From positions 15,045,736 through 15,109,735 of the forward strand of contig CM056742.1 in NCBI GenBank assembly GCA_029851415.1: 64,000 nt of DNA, read 5' to 3'. How positions within the stretch are numbered: position 1 is the stretch's first letter; each line of letters begins with the position of its first letter. Source of the stretch: Eretmocerus hayati (lineage: Eukaryota > Arthropoda > Insecta > Hymenoptera > Aphelinidae). The position numbers and the translations under genes were made by a program. Below, piece by piece: positions 59,151-64,000 of this stretch. The notes under the pieces are model-generated. The model made no database searches. It was not told where the DNA came from and saw nothing but the letters and a program-made list of their open reading frames with translations.

Positions 59151-60406
59151 TTATGTATTCTCTAGATCCCCTCAATAAAGAATAGAGGGTGAAAATACTG
59201 TATATCAGTTTATAACTCGAATATACGAAAACGTTGACGGGATATTTGAAAGAATTCAAGCGCAAATAATTTTCAATATTTTCCTACACGTTTATGAATC
59301 ACATATTGCGGTCGCATTTGATGATGAGAATCAGGGACTTCAGATCTGATGATTCAATATTCGGTTCCATTTCATAAATTATTTGAAAATCATGCCATCC
59401 TTAGTTTACTGCAATATTGCAATAAACTACGTGAACTTCGCTGTCATCCGTTTTCATTTTGAAAGTCGAATCTGTCTCTCTGAGTACATCGTGTCAATGA
59501 ATAATTTCGTAGTTTCATAATGCTCGAAGTACAGAAAGTAGAGAATTTGAAATAACCTTATTCAGCCGAGAGCAAAATGTTCCATTAAGTAAACCAAATA
59601 TGAGATTATCCTAATCCCTTAGGATCTGAATTTTTGGGGGTTTTAAGTACTTTTAATAATCAGTCACCGTGCCTTTTTTTGGTACAAATGCTGCAATTTT
59701 CTACGAAATGTAGCCGTCAGTTACGTAGATAGTGCATATACTTTATCGACAGCCCGACTTTTAGATATCTGTTCTTTCCTTTTAATTTAGTATTTGAATT
59801 TTTGACGACCACAAGTTGCAATTATTCAAGATAAACATATGTTTCAAAATGGACAGCGCATTGAGCCATCAGAATGAAGCAATGCACAGATTTCGGGTAT
59901 ATTGAGTCGATTCGTATTGCATGTTGCGGCGTTATCCACTTTTATGAAATTCTGCATCAGCAGAAAAGTTCAATAAATAGCTTGCGCCTGGACATCGAAA
60001 TCAATGGTTAGTTCGAACCCAGGTATCGACGTGATTGTTATGAGCTCTGCAAAGTTATCTTTTATCTTATAAAATCGCATCGTTCCGCCCATTTCAATAA
60101 CGTTCAACTGGTGTAACTTTAGGACTATCCATGGAAGGGTCGTTATATCACTCATGGTCTATAATAAGGCAGATGATTCTGAGGCTTTAATCCCGGTTCC
60201 TCCTCCTTCGGTCACGTATGAGCAATGTCTTGCACCGGCGGGAGGGCCTCCATCCGCTATGTGTTTGTTTATAAACAGACTTTTTCAGAAGTATATCTTT
60301 CGAAAAATTATTAAGATTCCAACATTTTCAGGACACATCCAAAGTCACCGAGCAAAATTACATATTGCCGTACAGATATCTCAATAAATACATCGTTACA
60401 TTAGTG
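59151..60406. other. No firm gene; one coding-like short frame
   Basis: On the minus strand 59970-60155 encodes 61 codons (MSDITTLPWIVLKLHQLNVI...) with coding-like composition but no splice or homology support. The plus-strand frame at 60154-60387 starts where it begins and is also unsupported. Confidence 0.25.
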
Positions 60407-60560
60407 TACAGGCAAACCCAGTTATTCGCGGGGGATGCGTTCCGAAAAAAGTTCGTGAATAATGAAGCGTTGTGTACATGGAAAAAGAGGGGGTGCGTTC
60501 CACTCAAAGTATACAACCTGTTTCAGAATTCGCGTACACCCCGATAAAATTAGGTAGGGG
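60407..60560. mobile_element. Possible pogo/Tigger-like MITE end
   Basis: TACAGGCAAACCCAGTTATT followed by cgcgggggatgcgttccg resembles the ends of pogo/Tigger-type elements, which duplicate TA. The opposite end was not found, so this is a fragment at best. Confidence 0.3.
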
Positions 60561-60639
60561 TGATTTTGTTATTTCGATTGGTGAGATCGAGAGATTTTGT
60601 TACGGTTTCCTGAGTTTGTAACTGTCGTGTGAAAAAATG

Positions 60640-61560
60640 TATTTTTTAGCGTTATGTCAGTAACGCCTGGTGTGTAATGCTTAACGGCTAGCATTACACT
60701 ATAGCGTTACATTGTGTATTCTGCTTGGTTATGGCTCGGAGGGGTGTGTTTTTCGGCTGCTCTTGTGTTGATTGTGAACTGTGATTTTTTTGCGCGAGCT
60801 GTTGGTGTCGGGAAATTAAAAATTAATTAGGTGTGCTGTGCGTGTTGGGGCGTTCGCGTTTTTGTGAGGGCCGTGTCTTCGGCGGGAGCGGTGGCAGCGG
60901 CATTGCATAATTCCATGCGCGCTTCTGCAGAGGCAACGACGCAGTGCTTTTCGCGTTCGAGATTGAATTTTGGTGTTGTGGGAGTCGCGGAGAGTGTTGT
61001 TGAATAATAAGGTGTGTGGAATAATGTCGTGTGGCATGCGTGTCGAGAGCCGACAAACAGACAACCGTGGCCTTGGCCTTGGCCGCTGCAGCAGAAGGTG
61101 GGCATGCCGTATCGTAGCAGAAATCTCGTAGCAGATAACGCGGTACAGATGATGCGATGTGTCTGCTGCGGGCCATGTTTTCGGTACACCAATTGCATGG
61201 CCCGCGACCGGCTTATGCGAGATGATGCCACGTGCTTGTGTTGTATTTAATTTTTTTCGTCGTTCGAGGAGCATTCCTGTCAAATTGCCTCGTTGGGAAT
61301 GTTCATTTTCTGCTGTGAAACGTGGCTTGAGCTGTCGTCCGCGGAGGCTCAGTGCGGACAAGGTAGCGGACCCAATGCGGATCGAGCTATTTTAAGTTCT
61401 CCGAGTGACCCTTTTGCTCGCAAGAGGTCATGCCTCATTTCTTCACTTAGGCTAGGGGATTAGCTGATTCAATCGACCTGATTTGGAGTTTCGTCAGTGA
61501 TCCTCTACTTAAGTGCCAGGGATTAGTGCTGTTGAGGTGAGTCAATGGAGTTGGGTTTCG
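60640..61560. promoter_or_regulatory. GC- and CpG-rich block, possible promoter region
   Basis: It is markedly richer in G, C and CpG than the rest of the window (for example gccttggccgctgcagcag near 61076). A plus-strand gag|GTGAGT donor-like site lies at about 61534-61542. No TATA/Inr pair and no convincing coding exon were found. The frames on both strands at 60816-61395 overlap each other and look like composition artefacts. Confidence 0.3.
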
Positions 61561-62450
61561 CGTACGCGATAAATCGTATGATACGTCCCATCATTTTTTG
61601 CGCGCGCTGAATTACTGAATCATCGCGTTTGTAAGAAAATGTACTGATCCCGTTTTTTTTCTTTCCTTTTCAACATGAGCCTCGCGTACGCTATGGTCTA
61701 ACTCGCTCATGCACGACAGCGATTTCAGCGTCAACCATCACATTTTAGTTCATACTCGCGTATGGTAATTTCGACAATTTATCACGTGTTTATTTTCCCT
61801 TTCCGCAGTGCAGATCATCTTTTGGGTAATTCGCATGAACGGAAATGATGGTTCACGCTATGATTTTACCTATGTAAACAACGTGAAATGACTCTTTCAC
61901 TTTATCTCTTGATAAACTTCGGGGCTTGTCCTCCAACACAAAGTCTCGTATTGTGAACTTGTGAGATTCGTCGCCCTGTGGAATATCGATGATTGTTACT
62001 CCACGCGTAACGATGTCCACCGTAGCGCCCGCGAGAAGCTTCTTTCGCGTACGCTGAATTTCCCAGATAGGAAGAAAGAGACCTTCTTCTCGTAATCGTA
62101 TAATTGAGAAGCTGACAAAGTATCTGGAGAAAGTGGGAAATTTCCGTGTTCGCGGGCGACTTTCCTCTTCGCGCATGCGACAGTTTCCATTCTCTAACTT
62201 GTCTGTCGAGGTAATTTCGAATTTCGCGCGCGCTATGTGAGTAATTTTCGCGTACGCGAAAGATATCAATCCAAGCTCGACCGCCACGAGTTTCGAACTT
62301 TTGCGTGCTGAAGTGAAAAATCTTTGCGAACACGAAATTTCCCCAACCTGAACTCGTTTGGGCCGAATTTTGGATTACCGCGCACGCGGAAAATTTTCCG
62401 GCCTCAAGTGACCTGGTCCGAGTTTCGGATCTTCGCGTGCAAATAGCGAT
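61555..62450. repeat. Cluster of CGCGTACGCG-like palindromes
   Basis: About a dozen variants of (t)tcgcg(t/c)acgcg(a) occur, at about 61558, 61598, 61681, 61757, 62045, 62146, 62169, 62222, 62248, 62326, 62376 and 62432. They are often preceded by gaatttc or gaaattt and are embedded in otherwise AT-rich DNA. The minus-strand frames 61902-62534 and 61853-62287 run through them and are not called. Confidence 0.55.
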
Positions 62451-62650
62451 CGCACAAGAAAATTCAACACTTTCCTGGATCTCTGAACTTTCTTCAATAC
62501 CACTGTAAAATTCGTCATTGCCAGTCATAATCAACTATCACGATGCTTCGCTATCTATGAGACTGAGTATTACAACAATAGGGAACCATCATTCCTGATG
62601 CACAAAAATTGTTGTCTAACAATCATTCGAATTGATTAGTAATTATTGAA

Positions 62651-64000
62651 GCATATGCTCAGCTCCTCGTCGGACAGCCAGACCCGATGCGGAGAGCCTC
62701 AAACCCTGCAGCGGCTGCGCATGTCTTGCATTTGAGTTGCACGGACTTCATCCTGCCGTTGCGATGAGTGAGCCTCTAGAACCACAGGAAAATTGGGAGA
62801 TCGAGATTCCTCAGGCCTAAAAATGGCATCAATCGAAAATTCGAATTTCGCGTTGATAACGCATGAGCTCAGTTCGTCGTCGCACAGCCCAACACGATCC
62901 GCGTTGGGGTTACACCCTGCAGCGGCTGCGCATGTTTTGTACGACACTTGCCCAAGCTCTTCTGGAGCATTCTACTGGTTTCGTTCTGAATTTGATCGAA
63001 GGTTGTGGTTCTGAACATTCGACATATTTTCAAGATTATTCTACCTTTGGTCTCTATGGCTCCAATACGACAAGAAAAATTCGACATTATTCTGCTGTTG
63101 CTTTGAGTGAGCTTATAGAACCACAGAAAAACTATAGGCGATCAAGATTCCTGAAGCACAAAGAACGGCATCGGACAGAAAGTCGATTTTCACATTGATA
63201 ACGCATGAGCTCAGCTCCTCAGACCCTGCAGCGTCTGCGCATATTTTGCATGACACTTGCCTAAGCTCTTCTGGAGCGTTCTACTGGTTTCGTTCTGAGT
63301 ACTATCGAAGGTTGTGGTTCTGAACATTCGACATATTTTCAAGATTATTCTACCTCTGGTCTCTATGTCTCCGAAACGACAAGGAAAATTCGACTTTATT
63401 CTGCCGTTGCGATGAGTGAGCTCGTAGAACCGCAGGAAAACTAGGCGATCAAGATTTCTGAAGCACAAAAACTGGCATCGGACGGAAAGTTGATTTTCAC
63501 ATTGATAACGTATGAGCTCAGCTCCTCAGACCCTGCAGCGGCTGCTCATGTTTTGCATTTGAGTTGCACGGACTCCATCCTGCCGTTGCGATGAGTGATG
63601 AGCCTCCAGAACCACAGGAAAATTGGGAGATCAAGATTGCTCGGGCCTAAAAATGGCATCAATCGAAAATTCGAATTTCGCGTTGATAACGCATGAGCTC
63701 AGCTCGTCGTCACACAGCCCAAAACGATGCGCGTTGGGCTCACACCCTGCAGCGGCTGCGCATGTTTAGCATGACACTTGCCCAAGCTCTTCTGGTGCGT
63801 TCTACTGGTTTCGTTCTGAATTTGATCGAAGGTTGTGGTTCTGAACATTCGACATATTTTCAAGATTATTCTACCTTCGGTCTCTATGTCTCCGAAACGA
63901 CAAGGAAAATTCGACTTTATTCCGCCGTTGCGATGAGTGAGCTTGTAGAACCGCAGGAAAACTAGGCGATCAAGATTTCTGGAGCACAAAAACTGGCATC
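62651..64000. repeat. Higher-order satellite array, runs off the window
   Basis: Units start at gcatgagctcag-type junctions: 62651 (210 bp, short), 62861 (342 bp), 63203 (307 bp), 63510 (181 bp, short) and 63691 (at least 310 bp). Long units share ggtttcgttctgaatttgat and gaacattcgacatattttca. Short units lack this block and carry a gcatttgagttgcacggact block instead. The short-long-long-short-long order suggests a higher-order repeat. Confidence 0.9.

Noticed and set aside
60816..61361. 181-codon minus-strand frame in the CpG-rich block, with overlapping frames in other phases
   Set aside because: Long frames in all phases are expected where GC is high. It is Arg/His-rich without a domain or splice context.
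61902..62534. 210-codon minus-strand frame
   Set aside because: It reads through the palindrome cluster and a second long frame overlaps it. Composition follows the motifs and no family is recognised.
62863..63965. Repeated 90-111-codon frames in the satellite
   Set aside because: Not called as genes because they occur in every long satellite unit on both strands. Kept only as an observation.

Overview
The window looks like arthropod nuclear DNA, probably insect and perhaps hymenopteran. It is AT-rich, CpG is not visibly depleted, genes have introns, and most of the length is transposon-derived or tandem repeat. The firmest gene is an allatostatin-C-type neuropeptide gene (amidated, 'triple C' type) on the minus strand. 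Its peptide-coding last exon is at 13067-13240, and a phase-matched signal-peptide exon is at 33419-33538, about 20.2 kb upstream. A textbook minus-strand core promoter (TATA plus initiator) at 53573-53604 heads an ATG-free 302-nt exon with a GTGAGT donor. It may be the first exon of this gene, which would then span about 40 kb, or it may belong to a small local gene with an ORF at 52722-52922. Layout, left to right. From 1 to 1.6 kb lies a tandem array of five very compact, diverged small paralogs. Their shared C-terminal core is W-x-V-D, then Y-Y-x-R-G-D/N, then a hydrophobic tail. One copy is broken by a single nonsense codon. Relatives lie at 1723-1959 (minus, frameshifted), 6004-6372 (minus) and 10331-10711 (plus, weak). 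I cannot assign this family. From 3.9 to 5.7 kb is an intron-containing gene on the minus strand that has decayed through four stops and two frameshifts. From 7.0 to 9.4 kb is a transposon zone: a 5'-truncated retrotransposon tail inserted in a (GA)n tract, a hairpin element, a perfect 36-bp palindrome, a tRNA-like SINE head and a piggyBac-type MITE. The long introns and flanks from 11 to 60 kb hold a rich set of foldback elements. The best defined are a 4.1-kb element (24557-28652) with 1.6-1.7 kb arms, inserted in a 255-bp tandem repeat; two related elements of about 1.35 kb with CACTG or CACAG ends and 3-bp target duplications (11469-12832, 57812-59150); an 812-bp element with an exact 9-bp target duplication (46853-47664); and a TA-flanked MITE filled with 18-bp palindromes (16196-16442). 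From 41.6 to 44.3 kb there are diverged 0.66-kb direct repeats, one split by an 885-bp terminal-inverted-repeat element. The right end holds a GC/CpG-rich block (60.6-61.6 kb), a cluster of CGCGTACGCG-like palindromes (61.55-62.45 kb) and a higher-order satellite (62.65 kb to the window end). No rRNA, intact tRNA, CRISPR array, prokaryotic operon or intact transposase was seen.
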